64,000 nt of DNA, from NCBI RefSeq assembly GCF_001424345.1, contig NZ_LMPF01000024.1, positions 248,796 through 312,795 of the forward strand, given 5' to 3'. A model generated the notes under the pieces. That model saw nothing but the letters and a program-made list of their open reading frames with translations, had not been told where the DNA came from and did no database searches. Positions 51,051 through 60,479 of the stretch are shown piece by piece. Source of the stretch: Burkholderia sp. Leaf177. Lineage in GTDB: Bacteria > Pseudomonadota > Gammaproteobacteria > Burkholderiales > Burkholderiaceae. The position numbers and the translations under genes are program-made. Every line of letters begins with the position of its first letter. Position 1 is the first letter of the stretch.

Positions 51051-51892
51051 GCTGGACGTCTCGCCGATTTTTGCGCCATGCGGTTCTTGGAACGGCGCAG
51101 CAGAAGGAAGATCACGGCCCAGTACACCGCGTACGCAATCAGGTTCATGCCGGCCGGATGCGCGCGATATCCCGTGAGCGTCGCAACGAGCGAGCCGAAC
51201 GTGCTGGAGTCATCGAGAAGCCAGGACGTATTCCAGACCTGATTCACGACGACAGGCAGGATTTCCTTGTCGATCAACTTGTCCACGCCGCTCTCGAACA
51301 AGCCGGCTGCAAGGAACAGCAACATGATTTCGGTAACGCGGAAAAACAGGCGCCACGAGAAGATCTTGCCGCCGAGTTGCAGCAGGTAAAACGTGAGGAA
51401 GGCCAGTCCAAGGCCGATCACGACGGCGAGATACTGCGCGGTATCGACATGTCCCGACTGGCCGAAACCCAGGCCGTAAAGGAAAATCACCGTCTCGCTG
51501 CCTTCGCGTGCAATAGCGAGCGCAACCAACAGCGTCACGCCCCACCAGTTCGCGCCCTGCTTGCTCTTTTGCAGCGACGCTTCCATGTCGCGTTTCATCG
51601 ATCGCCCGTGGTGCTTCATCCACAGCACCATCTGCACGATCAGCACACACGCCACCAGCACCATGCCGGTCTGGAAATAATCCTGCGCGTCGCCCGACAA
51701 CACTTCGGTGAAACCCACGAGCGCCGCGCCCAGCGCCACGGCGGCCAGCAAGCCGATCACCACGCCGGCCCACAGATACGGGATACCGCGACGCGCGTCG
51801 GCATCGCCATTTTTCAGCCATGCGTACAGGATGCCGACGACCAGCAGCGCCTCGACACTCTCCCGCCACACGATGAAAAGAACCTGACCCAT
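51047..51892 (-). CDS. ftrC: iron permease FtrC (FTR1 family)
   Basis: High-affinity iron permease of 281 aa with seven hydrophobic helices. The two iron-path RExxE motifs are RESVE (10-14) and REGSE (129-133). In this system iron is received from the periplasmic FtrA and oxidised or handed over by FtrB. It starts 35 bp after ftrB and overlaps ftrD. Confidence 0.95.
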   Translation of the reverse strand: MGQVLFIVWRESVEALLVVGILYAWLKNGDADARRGIPYLWAGVVIGLLAAVALGAALVGFTEVLSGDAQDYFQTGMVLVACVLIVQMVLWMKHHGRSMKRDMEASLQKSKQGANWWGVTLLVALAIAREGSETVIFLYGLGFGQSGHVDTAQYLAVVIGLGLAFLTFYLLQLGGKIFSWRLFFRVTEIMLLFLAAGLFESGVDKLIDKEILPVVVNQVWNTSWLLDDSSTFGSLVATLTGYRAHPAGMNLIAYAVYWAVIFLLLRRSKNRMAQKSARRPA

Positions 51893-51927
51893 TACCTTCT
51901 CTCCCGCTTAACTAGCCGATGCAACCA

Positions 51928-52275
51928 TTACTTCGCAACAATGACGCCTTGCGCCGACTGGTGGAAATCGTCGAAAAACTTGTATTCGCCCTTGTCCAGC
52001 GGCGCAATCACCACGAAAGAATCAGCGCCCGGAGCAAGCACCTTCTCCTTGCGCAACTGAATACTTTCGAACTCCGCAGCGCCCTTCCCAATGTTGTGCA
52101 CTTCGATCTTGAAGCGCACGCCCGCCGGCACTTCGATACGCGCGGGATTCAGCTTGCCGTCATTCATTTCGAGCTTGAATGTCGGGAGGTCGGCGGCTTG
52201 CGCTGACGCCGCGCTGGCAACCCAACCTGCAGTGATCGCCAGCGACGCCGCGATCAATCTGTATTTACGTTTCAT
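51928..52275 (-). CDS. ftrB: periplasmic cupredoxin-like protein FtrB
   Basis: A 115-aa protein with a signal peptide (MKRKYRLIAASLAITAGWVASAASAQA, cleavage near 27) and a single cupredoxin-like domain (EMNDGKLNPARIEVPAGVRFKIEVHNIGKGAAEFESIQLRKEKVL). Type 1 copper ligands are not obvious: I see no Cys-x-x-x-His-x-x-x-Met pattern, so metal use differs from plastocyanin. In Bordetella and Brucella FtrB is proposed to oxidise Fe(II) before import. Located between ftrA and ftrC. Confidence 0.88.
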   Translation of the reverse strand: MKRKYRLIAASLAITAGWVASAASAQAADLPTFKLEMNDGKLNPARIEVPAGVRFKIEVHNIGKGAAEFESIQLRKEKVLAPGADSFVVIAPLDKGEYKFFDDFHQSAQGVIVAK

Positions 52276-52347
52276 GCATCCTTCCTGGCTGCGGTGTCCG
52301 GCAAACCGTACGAGTTCAGCCGGACGCCTGAGTACAACTAGACGGCC

Positions 52348-52896
52348 TTAGTAACCACCCTTCTTGCCGATGCCGGCGAACGGGAAGTCATACTCGATGG
52401 TGTACGGCTTGAACCACGGACCCACACCGGTTTCCTTGTCGACGTGGCGGCCGAACGCCATGTGGCCGGTTTGCATCGGCGGCGCAATGTTGAGTTTCAG
52501 ATGGTATTTGCCCGGGCCGAAGAGTTTTACGTTGTCGCCGTAATGGGGGCCGTCGCTCGCGACCATGGCCATCAGGTCGCCCTTGATGCTTTGTGTCGTG
52601 CCAACTTTGGTCAGCTCGTACGTGACCTGGAGATACGGCATCCAGTCGCCTTCCGCGAAGCCCGTCGGGTTGTTCTTGACGGCGTGGATGTCGGCTTCGA
52701 GGTGAATGTCCGAATCCGACGCCTTGCGCATCATGCCTTCCGGTTCCATCGTGATGGGCTGCAAATAAACAGCGCCGACTTCAATGCCGTTCTGGATGTT
52801 CTGCTTGCCGATCGGATATTCCGCAGCCGAAGCCAATGCCATTGCCGCAAGAGCGACCGCGGCCACCGAGCCGCGTACCAAAGTTGAAACCTTCAT
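52348..52896 (-). CDS. ftrA: periplasmic iron-binding protein FtrA (P19 family)
   Basis: Periplasmic Fe/Cu-binding protein of the Campylobacter P19 / E. coli FetP family. It has 182 aa from ATG 52896 (AAGGAG 8 bp upstream) with a signal peptide (STLVRGSVAAVALAAMALASAAE). Conserved metal-site elements are the glutamate in NGIEVGAVYLQPITMEPEGMM, DIHLEADIHAV and the histidines in AFGRHVD-type and GPHYGDN segments. First gene of ftrABCD; the upstream Fur-like site predicts induction under iron limitation. Confidence 0.93.
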   Translation of the reverse strand: MKVSTLVRGSVAAVALAAMALASAAEYPIGKQNIQNGIEVGAVYLQPITMEPEGMMRKASDSDIHLEADIHAVKNNPTGFAEGDWMPYLQVTYELTKVGTTQSIKGDLMAMVASDGPHYGDNVKLFGPGKYHLKLNIAPPMQTGHMAFGRHVDKETGVGPWFKPYTIEYDFPFAGIGKKGGY

Positions 52897-53001
52897 CCGT
52901 AACTCCTTGTTGTTATTGATCGATGCATCCGATCCGATACAGTTGTTTCGCCAACGCCCCAGCATTGACTCAAAAAATAGGAATGAGAATGCGAGCCGAA
53001 A

Positions 53002-53020
53002 GTTAATACGAACCATTCTC
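53002..53020 (-). promoter_or_regulatory. Fur box candidate upstream of ftrA
   Basis: On the minus strand GAGAATGGTTCGTATTAAC matches 12 of 19 Fur consensus positions. It is embedded in an inverted repeat TGAGAATG...CATTCTCA across 52984-53021. About 106 bp upstream of the ftrA start. Confidence 0.6.
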
Positions 53021-53129
53021 AATGATTGGGAAGTTTAGCACCGATCGAAAGGACGAACAATTCGCCGCAGCGAACAAAGCCTTGTAGCGGCAAGGGTTTT
53101 GACGGGTTTTATCGCCCGTTTCCGCACAT

Positions 53130-53157
53130 AAAAACAGCGGGCTACAAAGCCCGCTGT
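53130..53157 (-). terminator. terminator of uvrB
   Basis: On the minus strand CAGCGGGCT, a 4-base loop and AGCCCGCTG followed by TTTTTATG, 25 bp after the uvrB stop. Confidence 0.88.
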
Positions 53158-53181
53158 GCTGTTCCTCCCGCTACGAAAGGC

Positions 53182-55263
53182 TCAAAGATGGTCGCCTACG
53201 TTCGCGCCGAAAACGCGCTGCCGCAGCAGCGACAGTTGGTCGCGCGTCTGCGCTGCTTTCTCGAATTCGAGGTTTTTCGCGTGATCCATCATTTGTTTTT
53301 CGAGCCGCTTGATTTCCTTCGAAATCTGCTTTTCGGACATATCTTCGAACTTCGCGCGCGTCTGCGCTTCCTTCAACTCGGCGCGGGCATCGTCGACGTT
53401 ATAAACGCCATCGATGATGTCCTTGATCCGCTTCGTCACGCCGCGCGGCGTAATCCCCATCGCGAGGTTATGCGCGATCTGCTTGGTACGCCGCCGCTCG
53501 GTTTCGCCGATAGCGCGCTTCATTGAATCCGTGATGTTGTCGCCGTAGAGGATCGCCTTGCCGTTCACATTCCGGGCCGCCCGGCCAATCGTCTGGATCA
53601 GCGAGCGTTCGGCGCGAAGGAAACCTTCCTTGTCGGCGTCGAGAATTGCGACCAGCGACACTTCGGGAATATCCAGCCCTTCTCGCAACAAGTTGATCCC
53701 GACGAGTACGTCGAACGACCCCAGGCGCAAGTCGCGGATGATTTCAACGCGCTCGACGGTATCGATATCGCTGTGCAGATAACGCACCTTCACGCCGTGA
53801 TCCGCCAGGAATTCGGTCAGCTGTTCGGCCATGCGTTTGGTCAGCACCGTGACCAGCACGCGTTCGTTCACTTTCACGCGAGCGTTGATCTCGCCGAGAA
53901 CGTCGTCCACCTGGGAGCGCGCCGGGCGCACTTCGATTTCGGGATCGACAAGACCTGTTGGACGCACAAGTTGTTCGGCGACCTGCCCCGACGTCCTGTT
54001 TTCGTAATCGGCGGGTGTTGCCGAGACAAAAACCGCTTGGCGCATCTTGCGTTCGAACTCGTTGAACTTGAGCGGTCGGTTGTCCAGCGCCGACGGCATC
54101 CGGAAACCGTAATCGACCAGATTCTCCTTGCGCGCCCGGTCGCCGTTGTACATGCCGTTCAACTGGCCGATCAGCACATGCGATTCGTCGAGCAACATGA
54201 GTGCATCGGGCGGCAAATAATCGACGAGCGTCGGCGGCGGCTCGCCGGGCGCCGCGCCCGAGAAATGCCGCGAATAATTCTCGATGCCTTTGCAGAAACC
54301 GAGTTCCTGCAGCATTTCCAGGTCGAAACGCGTGCGTTGCTCGAGCCGCTGCGCTTCGACCAGCTTGCCGTCCTTGTGGAAAAACTCGAGGCGCTCGCGC
54401 AATTCCGCCTTGATCGTCTCGATTGCGCGCATGACCGTGTCGCGCGGCGTCACATAATGGGACGACGGATACACGGTGAAACGCGGGATCTTGTTGCGCA
54501 CGCGGCCTGTGAGCGGATCGAAGAGCTGCATCGACTCGATTTCGTCGTCGAAAAGCTCGACTCGCACCGCCATTTCGGCATGTTCGGCCGGGAAGATATC
54601 GATGGTATCGCCGCGCACGCGAAAGCTGCCGCGTGAGAAATCCGCTTCGTTGCGGTTGTATTGCATCGCAATCAGCCGGGCAATGATGTCGCGCTGGCCC
54701 AGCTTGTCGCCAGTACGCAGCGTCAGAATCATCTTGTGATATTCCGACGGATTACCGATACCGTAAATCGCCGATACCGTTGCCACGATCACCACGTCGC
54801 GCCGCTCGAGCAGGCTTTTCGTCGCGGAAAGCCGCATTTGCTCGATATGCTCGTTGATCGATGAATCCTTTTCGATGAACAGATCGCGCTGCGGAACGTA
54901 GGCTTCAGGCTGGTAATAATCGTAATAGGAAACGAAATACTCTACGGCGTTACGCGGGAAAAACTCGCGAAACTCCGCGTACAACTGCGCGGCGAGCGTT
55001 TTATTCGGCGCAAACACGATCGCCGGACGTCCCATGCGCGCGATCACGTTCGCCATGGTGAACGTCTTGCCGGACCCGGTTACGCCGAGCAGCGTCTGGA
55101 ACGACAGGCCGTCCTCGATCCCCTCCACGAGCGTGGCAATCGCTGTCGGCTGATCGCCTGCGGGCGGATACGGTTGATAAAGCTGGAACGGCGAGCCTTC
55201 GAAGGTGACAAACTTCGACTCGTCGAGCGTTTCTGCGGCTTCTATTAGCGGGGTATCGGACAT
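53182..55263 (-). CDS. uvrB: excinuclease ABC subunit B
   Basis: Damage-verifying helicase-like subunit of nucleotide excision repair. From ATG 55263 it has 693 aa. Motifs: Walker A LLGVTGSGKTFTMANV, the beta-hairpin YFVSYYDYYQPEAYVPQRD that grips damaged DNA, helicase motif II-type DESHV (LMLLDESHVLIGQL), motif VI QTIGRAARN and the C-terminal UvrC-binding UVR domain (ISKEIKRLEKQMMDHAKNLEFEKAAQTRDQL). All are intact. No SOS (LexA) box was visible upstream. Confidence 0.98.
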   Translation of the reverse strand: MSDTPLIEAAETLDESKFVTFEGSPFQLYQPYPPAGDQPTAIATLVEGIEDGLSFQTLLGVTGSGKTFTMANVIARMGRPAIVFAPNKTLAAQLYAEFREFFPRNAVEYFVSYYDYYQPEAYVPQRDLFIEKDSSINEHIEQMRLSATKSLLERRDVVIVATVSAIYGIGNPSEYHKMILTLRTGDKLGQRDIIARLIAMQYNRNEADFSRGSFRVRGDTIDIFPAEHAEMAVRVELFDDEIESMQLFDPLTGRVRNKIPRFTVYPSSHYVTPRDTVMRAIETIKAELRERLEFFHKDGKLVEAQRLEQRTRFDLEMLQELGFCKGIENYSRHFSGAAPGEPPPTLVDYLPPDALMLLDESHVLIGQLNGMYNGDRARKENLVDYGFRMPSALDNRPLKFNEFERKMRQAVFVSATPADYENRTSGQVAEQLVRPTGLVDPEIEVRPARSQVDDVLGEINARVKVNERVLVTVLTKRMAEQLTEFLADHGVKVRYLHSDIDTVERVEIIRDLRLGSFDVLVGINLLREGLDIPEVSLVAILDADKEGFLRAERSLIQTIGRAARNVNGKAILYGDNITDSMKRAIGETERRRTKQIAHNLAMGITPRGVTKRIKDIIDGVYNVDDARAELKEAQTRAKFEDMSEKQISKEIKRLEKQMMDHAKNLEFEKAAQTRDQLSLLRQRVFGANVGDHL

Positions 55264-55719
55264 GAGGAAACGGTGCCTTTGGCCGAGAGCAAACATCCAT
55301 TCTAGCGGTTCACGATGGAGCGAGCTTGACGGCGGATCGGGGGATATTGGACGGATCTGGGCTACGCGCGTCGCTTCTCACGCGTTTGCCCAATGTTTTT
55401 CATTTGAGGCGTTCGCGTTGAAACACAAGTGTCTGTTTTAGCGGCCGAAAGCATCCGACCACGAAATCGGTAAGTCGCGCCGGCGTGGTTCCGTTTCTTC
55501 AGAAAGGCGCAGGAATCGCTATCTGAAACCGCAAATTTCCGCTGTTCTTCGGCTTTGCCGGGCAAAAAAGCGCCGCTCAATTCGTTACAATGCCGAACTG
55601 GGGTTTTCATCGATGGGAAGGAGTTTTTTGTTCACTCTTAACGGCGCGGTCGAAGCACAGCATGCCGCGACTTCCATCCCGAACGCCCGCGCATGCCTTC
55701 CCACTACCGTCGATAAATC
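55264..55719. other. divergent intergenic region (456 bp) without a gene
   Basis: Between uvrB (minus) and the aminotransferase gene (plus). TACAAT at 55586-55591 is a plausible -10 for the latter; a matching -35 is not clear. I see no open frame with a ribosome site, no CTGT-N8-ACAG LexA box and no repeat. Confidence 0.5.
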
Positions 55720-56919
55720 ATGTCCCTTTTCTCAGCCGTCGAGCTTGCCCCCCGTGATCCGATCCTGGGTCTGAACGAAGCCTTCAATGCCGATCCGCGC
55801 AGCACCAAGGTGAATCTCGGCGTCGGCGTGTATTTCAACGAAGAAGGCAAGATTCCGCTTCTGCGCGCCGTCCGCGAAGCCGAAAAAGCACGCGTGGAAC
55901 TGGCCGCACCGCGCGGTTACCTTCCCATGGAAGGCATCGCTGCATATGACGCCGCCGTGCAAAAACTGCTGCTCGGCAACGACTCCCCGCTGATCGCGGA
56001 GGGCCGGGTGATCACGGCTCAGGCCCTCGGCGGAACGGGTGCGCTGAAGCTCGGCGCTGACTTCCTGAAGCGCTTGAATCCGGCAGGCAAGGTCGCCATC
56101 AGCGATCCGAGCTGGGAAAACCACCGCGCGTTGTTCGAATATGCCGGTTTTGAAGTCCTAAACTATCCGTACTACGACGCGGCCACGCATGGCGTCAAGT
56201 TCGACGCCATGCTCGAAGCGTTCAATAGCTATCCGGCAGGTACTGTCGTCGTGCTGCACGCGTGCTGCCACAACCCGACTGGCGTCGACCTGACCCCGGC
56301 GCAATGGGAACAAGTCGTGGCGACGGTCAAGGCGCGTTCGCTCGTGCCGTTCCTCGACATCGCATATCAAGGCTTCGGCGAAAACATCGACGCCGATGCA
56401 GCCGCCGTGCGCCTGTTTGCCAAGTCCGACATCAACATCTTCGTGTCGTCTTCGTTCTCCAAGTCGTTTTCACTCTACGGCGAGCGCGTCGGCGCGTTGT
56501 CGATCATCACGAGCGGCAAAGAAGAAGCTGGCCGCGTGTTGTCGCAACTCAAGCGCGTGATCCGCACCAACTATTCGAACCCGCCTACGCATGGTGGATC
56601 GGTGGTGGCGGCTGTCCTGGCATCGCCGGAACTGCGAGCAACGTGGGAACAGGAACTCGGTGAAATGCGCGACCGCATTCGCGCAATGCGCAATGGTCTG
56701 GTCGAGCAGATCAAGGCAGCAGGCGTAGAACGCGACTTCAGCTTCGTCAACAAGCAACGCGGTATGTTTTCTTACTCTGGCCTGACTGCGCCGCAAGTCG
56801 ATCGTCTCCGTGAAGAGTTCGGCATCTACGCTGTCGGCACGGGCCGGATCTGCGTTGCCGCACTCAATACGCGCAACCTCGAAGTCGTGGCAAATGCCAT
56901 TGCGACCGTATTGAAGTAA
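55720..56919 (+). CDS. tyrB: aromatic/aspartate aminotransferase (class I)
   Basis: PLP enzyme of the class Ib-like alpha subgroup that transaminates aromatic amino acids or aspartate with 2-oxoglutarate. It has 399 aa. The PLP lysine is K248 in SSSFSKSFSLYGERVG; the ring-stacking tryptophan is in SDPSWENHRALF, and the cofactor aspartate and tyrosine are in FLDIAYQGFG. The C-terminal RICVAALNTRNLE carries the substrate carboxylate arginine. Distinguishing TyrB from AspC by eye is uncertain, so the symbol is provisional. Followed by a strong bidirectional terminator. Confidence 0.9.
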   Translation: MSLFSAVELAPRDPILGLNEAFNADPRSTKVNLGVGVYFNEEGKIPLLRAVREAEKARVELAAPRGYLPMEGIAAYDAAVQKLLLGNDSPLIAEGRVITAQALGGTGALKLGADFLKRLNPAGKVAISDPSWENHRALFEYAGFEVLNYPYYDAATHGVKFDAMLEAFNSYPAGTVVVLHACCHNPTGVDLTPAQWEQVVATVKARSLVPFLDIAYQGFGENIDADAAAVRLFAKSDINIFVSSSFSKSFSLYGERVGALSIITSGKEEAGRVLSQLKRVIRTNYSNPPTHGGSVVAAVLASPELRATWEQELGEMRDRIRAMRNGLVEQIKAAGVERDFSFVNKQRGMFSYSGLTAPQVDRLREEFGIYAVGTGRICVAALNTRNLEVVANAIATVLK

Positions 56920-56940
56920 GTTTGTTTTTGCGCGGTACCC

Positions 56941-56974
56941 AAAAACAGCGCTCCTTCCGGGCGCTGTTTTTTTG
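56941..56974. terminator. bidirectional terminator
   Basis: Stem AAAAACAGCGC / GCGCTGTTTTT with a 9-base tip and T-runs on both strands, between the convergent aminotransferase and patatin genes. Confidence 0.92.
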
Positions 56975-56988
56975 CGCCTCCGATCCAC

Positions 56989-58260
56989 TTAGGGCCCGTC
57001 GCGATGGATATCGTGTGTTACGAAACCAGAATCGTTCTTCGGCATATCCAGCCAATCATGATGGTTGAGAGTGCCGCGAATATCGGTTAAACCACTTTCC
57101 CAATGCTCCTGCATGGTCGACAAGCCGAATTGATAGTCCTTGTAATGCCCTTCGAATTCCTTGTGCCGATAGATCAGGTGGATCACGTTGTAGCGCTTCG
57201 AACACGCCAACTCCTCGGCCGCCTTGCACCATGGATCGCTATTGCGAACATCTATTGGCACTTTCTCCAACACTTCCCGCAAGACGTTCCGGAACCGTTG
57301 TGAACGCTGCATGGTGTCCGTCACAAGCCTCGTCCGACTCGAAAACTGCACGTCCTTCACGCGTCCCATCACATCCACAATGCTATCCGGCACCGGACCT
57401 TTCGCGCTCCACAGGTCGACCTGGAACGCGAGCGTGTCACGACGCGGCGTAGCCTGAGCAATCTCGTATAGCGGCGTGTTCGACATGAGTCCGCCATCCC
57501 AGAAGTATTCGCCGTCGATCTCGACCGCGGCAAAACCCGGCGGCAACGCGCCTGACGCCATGAAATGCTCCGCTCGCAGCTTCATGCGCGTGTTATCGAA
57601 ATACGCGAAGTTTCCTGTCGCCACGTTCACCGCGCCCACCGATACCCGCGTCTCCCGCGAATTGATCCGGTCGAAATCGCACAGGCCTTCGAGCGTCGCC
57701 TTCAATGGCCGCGTGTCGTAGTAGCTGGCAGTACCGGGATCGCCCGCGGCTAGTGGAGACGGTGGCGGAAAGCGCGGAATGAAAAACCCTTTCTGCCCTT
57801 CCACCAGTGCGCTCGTCGCCTGCATGGCAGTGAAGGCTTTGCGGATTTCATCGGTCGAATTGAAGAATGCGTGCTCGACGAAAGCTGGCAGCGGTGGCAT
57901 GAAGGCCGGCTGGCAAATCGTTTTCCAAAACTCGAGCAAACGTGGCACGCGGTCCTGCGGCGCGTTACCTGCGATGATCGCCGTGTTCAACGCGCCGATC
58001 GAGATCCCCGCGATCCAGTTCGGATGAATGCCCGCTTCGTTCAAACCTTGATAAACACCGCCCTGATAAGCGCCGAGCGCCCCGCCTCCTTGCAACATCA
58101 ACGCAATGGTTTCGTAGGGCGGCAGCCTCATCGCTCCGCCTGATGCCGTGGCTTCGGGCAACTCCCCGACATCGAGCAACGTCACCTTGCGAGGCTCGCT
58201 CGTTGCCTTCCCTCGTTTTGTCTTTGCACGCCCGTCAACACTATCCGTCCTGTCTGCCAT
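56989..58260 (-). CDS. patatin-like phospholipase family protein (with DUF3734)
   Basis: Serine lipid acyl hydrolase of 423 aa from ATG 58260. The catalytic Ser-Asp dyad is visible: oxyanion hole LQGGGALGAYQGGV, nucleophile motif GISIGALN and DGG in YFWDGGLMSNTPLYE. The C-terminal 120 residues (RSQRFRNVLREVLEKVPIDVRN, HLIYRHKEFEGHYKDYQFGLSTMQEHWESG) match the DUF3734 extension of a bacterial subgroup. The N-terminal 45 residues are charged and lack a signal peptide, so it is probably cytoplasmic, acting on membrane lipids or PHB-related substrates. Substrate unknown. Confidence 0.9.
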   Translation of the reverse strand: MADRTDSVDGRAKTKRGKATSEPRKVTLLDVGELPEATASGGAMRLPPYETIALMLQGGGALGAYQGGVYQGLNEAGIHPNWIAGISIGALNTAIIAGNAPQDRVPRLLEFWKTICQPAFMPPLPAFVEHAFFNSTDEIRKAFTAMQATSALVEGQKGFFIPRFPPPSPLAAGDPGTASYYDTRPLKATLEGLCDFDRINSRETRVSVGAVNVATGNFAYFDNTRMKLRAEHFMASGALPPGFAAVEIDGEYFWDGGLMSNTPLYEIAQATPRRDTLAFQVDLWSAKGPVPDSIVDVMGRVKDVQFSSRTRLVTDTMQRSQRFRNVLREVLEKVPIDVRNSDPWCKAAEELACSKRYNVIHLIYRHKEFEGHYKDYQFGLSTMQEHWESGLTDIRGTLNHHDWLDMPKNDSGFVTHDIHRDGP

Positions 58261-58509
58261 TGAAACTCCTTTGACGTGTAACACGCCGAAGCACCGATGC
58301 CTGATCACTGAGCGCAATGAGACCATGCAAATCCGCACCAATCAACCTTCTCGACACCTCGTACCCCATTCGGCCAGCTATTCGACGCCGCCGTGCCGCC
58401 GTACGCTTTGAACCTGGACGATGCCCCGTCGCCGCGTTGATTTCGAAAACCGATTAAGCTTTGAGACGCAGCTTGCCTTACTAAAAACCCGAAACTGGAG
58501 ATATCGCAT

Positions 58510-59481
58510 ATGAACTATCGTCGGCTTGGACGTTCCGGATTGCAGGTCAGCGAATTGTCGATCGGCTCGTGGGTGACCTATGGCACTCAAGTCGATCACC
58601 GGGCTGCACGCGAATCGCTCGCTGCAGCGCGCGACCACGGTGTCAATTTCTTCGATAACGCCGAGGTCTATTCCAAAGGCGCTTCGGAAGAAATCATGGG
58701 CCGCGCATTGAAGGAACTCGCCTGGCCGCGCGTCAGTTATGTGGTGTCGACCAAATTTTTCTTCGGCCTCAATGATGGGACGAACCAGCATCAAACGCTC
58801 AATCGCAAGTACTTGCATAACGCCATCGACGGATCGCTTGCACGTCTGCAGCTCGATTATGTCGATCTCGTTTTCTGTCATCGGCCGGATCCGCACACGC
58901 CGATCGAGGAGACCGTCTGCGCAATGAGTGACATCATCACACGCGGCAAGGCCCTTTATTGGGGCACGTCCGAGTGGAGCGCCGACGAGATCCGCAGCGC
59001 CTATGACATTGCCGACCGGCATCATCTGCACAAGCCCGTGATGGAACAGCCGGAGTACAACCTGCTGCATCGCACGCGCGTTGAAAAAGAATATGCGCGG
59101 CTTTATGAGGACATCGGATTGGGGCTGACGACATGGAGCCCACTTGCATCGGGATTGCTGACTGGCAAGTATCGAGATGGCGTTCCCGCCGACAGCCGCG
59201 CGAAACTGCAGGGTTACGAGTGGTTATCGAAGAAGCTTACGGATAAAGGCACGAACAATATTGTCGGGCGGCTCGCCGAGGTATCGGATCAGCTCAGCTG
59301 TTCGCTCGCGCAACTTTCCCTTGCCTGGATCTTGTTGAATCCGCATGTCAGCACGGTCATCACCGGCGCGTCGCGCGTTGAACAGATTCACGAAAACATG
59401 AAGGCGATCGACATCGTGAAAAAGATCACGCCCGAAATCAAGGCGCGCATCGAGGAGATCGTCGGCGACGCGTTCGTGTGA
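58510..59481 (+). CDS. aldo/keto reductase, Kv-beta/YghZ-like
   Basis: NADPH-dependent carbonyl reductase of the AKR6/AKR14-like group, 323 aa. The catalytic tetrad positions are recognisable: aspartate and tyrosine in FFDNAEVYSKG, lysine in VVSTKFFFG and histidine in VDLVFCHRPDP. The C-terminal cofactor-binding VSTVITGASRVEQIHENMKA is typical. YghZ homologues detoxify methylglyoxal and other aldehydes. CTGGAGATA precedes the ATG. Single gene. Confidence 0.92.
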   Translation: MNYRRLGRSGLQVSELSIGSWVTYGTQVDHRAARESLAAARDHGVNFFDNAEVYSKGASEEIMGRALKELAWPRVSYVVSTKFFFGLNDGTNQHQTLNRKYLHNAIDGSLARLQLDYVDLVFCHRPDPHTPIEETVCAMSDIITRGKALYWGTSEWSADEIRSAYDIADRHHLHKPVMEQPEYNLLHRTRVEKEYARLYEDIGLGLTTWSPLASGLLTGKYRDGVPADSRAKLQGYEWLSKKLTDKGTNNIVGRLAEVSDQLSCSLAQLSLAWILLNPHVSTVITGASRVEQIHENMKAIDIVKKITPEIKARIEEIVGDAFV

Positions 59482-59619
59482 GTTGCGACGGGGCGTCGGG
59501 CCTCGTCAGCTACAATAACGACCCGTCGGGGTAAATATGTTTGGGCCTCGGCGACAAGTATTCATCTGGCTGGCTTTGCCCCGCTCCCTCTCGTTTCTCG
59601 CCTCCGTTCATTCATCGCC

Positions 59620-60465
59620 ATGCTTAGTTATCGACACGCCTTTCATGCAGGCAATCACGCAGACGTGCTGAAACACGCGGTCGTCGTGCAGTTGCTGCAG
59701 TACCTTTGCCAGAAAGACAAGGCGTTCTGGTATGTCGATACCCACGCTGGCGCCGGCGTTTATTCGCTTGCGGATGGTTATGCGACCAAAACAGGCGAGT
59801 ATGAAACCGGCATAGCCAAGCTTTGGGGCAAGCGCGACCTGCCTGGCTTGCTGAAGGACTACGTCAAGGAAGTCAAGGCGCTCAATGCCGACGGCACGCT
59901 GCAGTTTTACCCCGGCTCGCCCTACCTTGCGTGGCGGACCATGCGCGAGCAGGACCGGATGCGCCTATTCGAACTCCATTCAACGGAAATCGATGTGTTG
60001 CGTCACAATTTCCGCGATGCCGGCCGCCGCGCGATGCTTTTCGAAGGCGATGGTTTCGACGGCATTCTCAAGCTTTTGCCGCCTCCACCTCGCCGGGCCT
60101 TGGTGCTCATCGACCCGTCGTACGAGGACAAGCGTGACTACGCACGCACGCTTAATTGTCTTGAGGAGAGCCTGAAGCGCTTTGCGACAGGAACTTACGC
60201 GGTCTGGTATCCGCAAGTGACGCGCTTGGAGTCGCAGCGTTTTGCCGATCAGCTAAAGCGCGTTCAGCCGAAGAACTGGCTGCATGTTTCGTTGACCGTG
60301 AGCAAGCCGCCAGTCGATGGCTTCGGCTTGTTCGGTAGCGGAATGTTTGTCGTGAATCCGCCGTACACGCTGGCCGCAGAGCTGAAAGAGGCGCTCCCTT
60401 ATCTGGTCGACGCACTCGGCCAGGACAGTAAAGCTTCATTCAAGCTGGAGCATCGCGGCGACTGA
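59620..60465 (+). CDS. rlmJ: 23S rRNA (adenine(2030)-N6)-methyltransferase RlmJ
   Basis: Methylates A2030 of 23S rRNA. It has 281 aa and starts MLSYRHAFHAGNHADVLKHAV, the family N-terminus. The class I methyltransferase fold has THAGAGVYSLADGYATKTGEY as an unusual SAM loop region and the catalytic tetrad DPSY in LVLIDPSYEDKRDY, as in RlmJ/YhiR. GSGMFVVNPPYTLAAELKEALPYL ends the domain. Single gene without regulatory neighbours. Confidence 0.95.
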   Translation: MLSYRHAFHAGNHADVLKHAVVVQLLQYLCQKDKAFWYVDTHAGAGVYSLADGYATKTGEYETGIAKLWGKRDLPGLLKDYVKEVKALNADGTLQFYPGSPYLAWRTMREQDRMRLFELHSTEIDVLRHNFRDAGRRAMLFEGDGFDGILKLLPPPPRRALVLIDPSYEDKRDYARTLNCLEESLKRFATGTYAVWYPQVTRLESQRFADQLKRVQPKNWLHVSLTVSKPPVDGFGLFGSGMFVVNPPYTLAAELKEALPYLVDALGQDSKASFKLEHRGD

Positions 60466-60479
60466 ACGACACCTATGCG

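Noticed and set aside
55264..55719. LexA (SOS) box upstream of uvrB
   Set aside because: No CTGT-N8-ACAG or close variant seen in the region.
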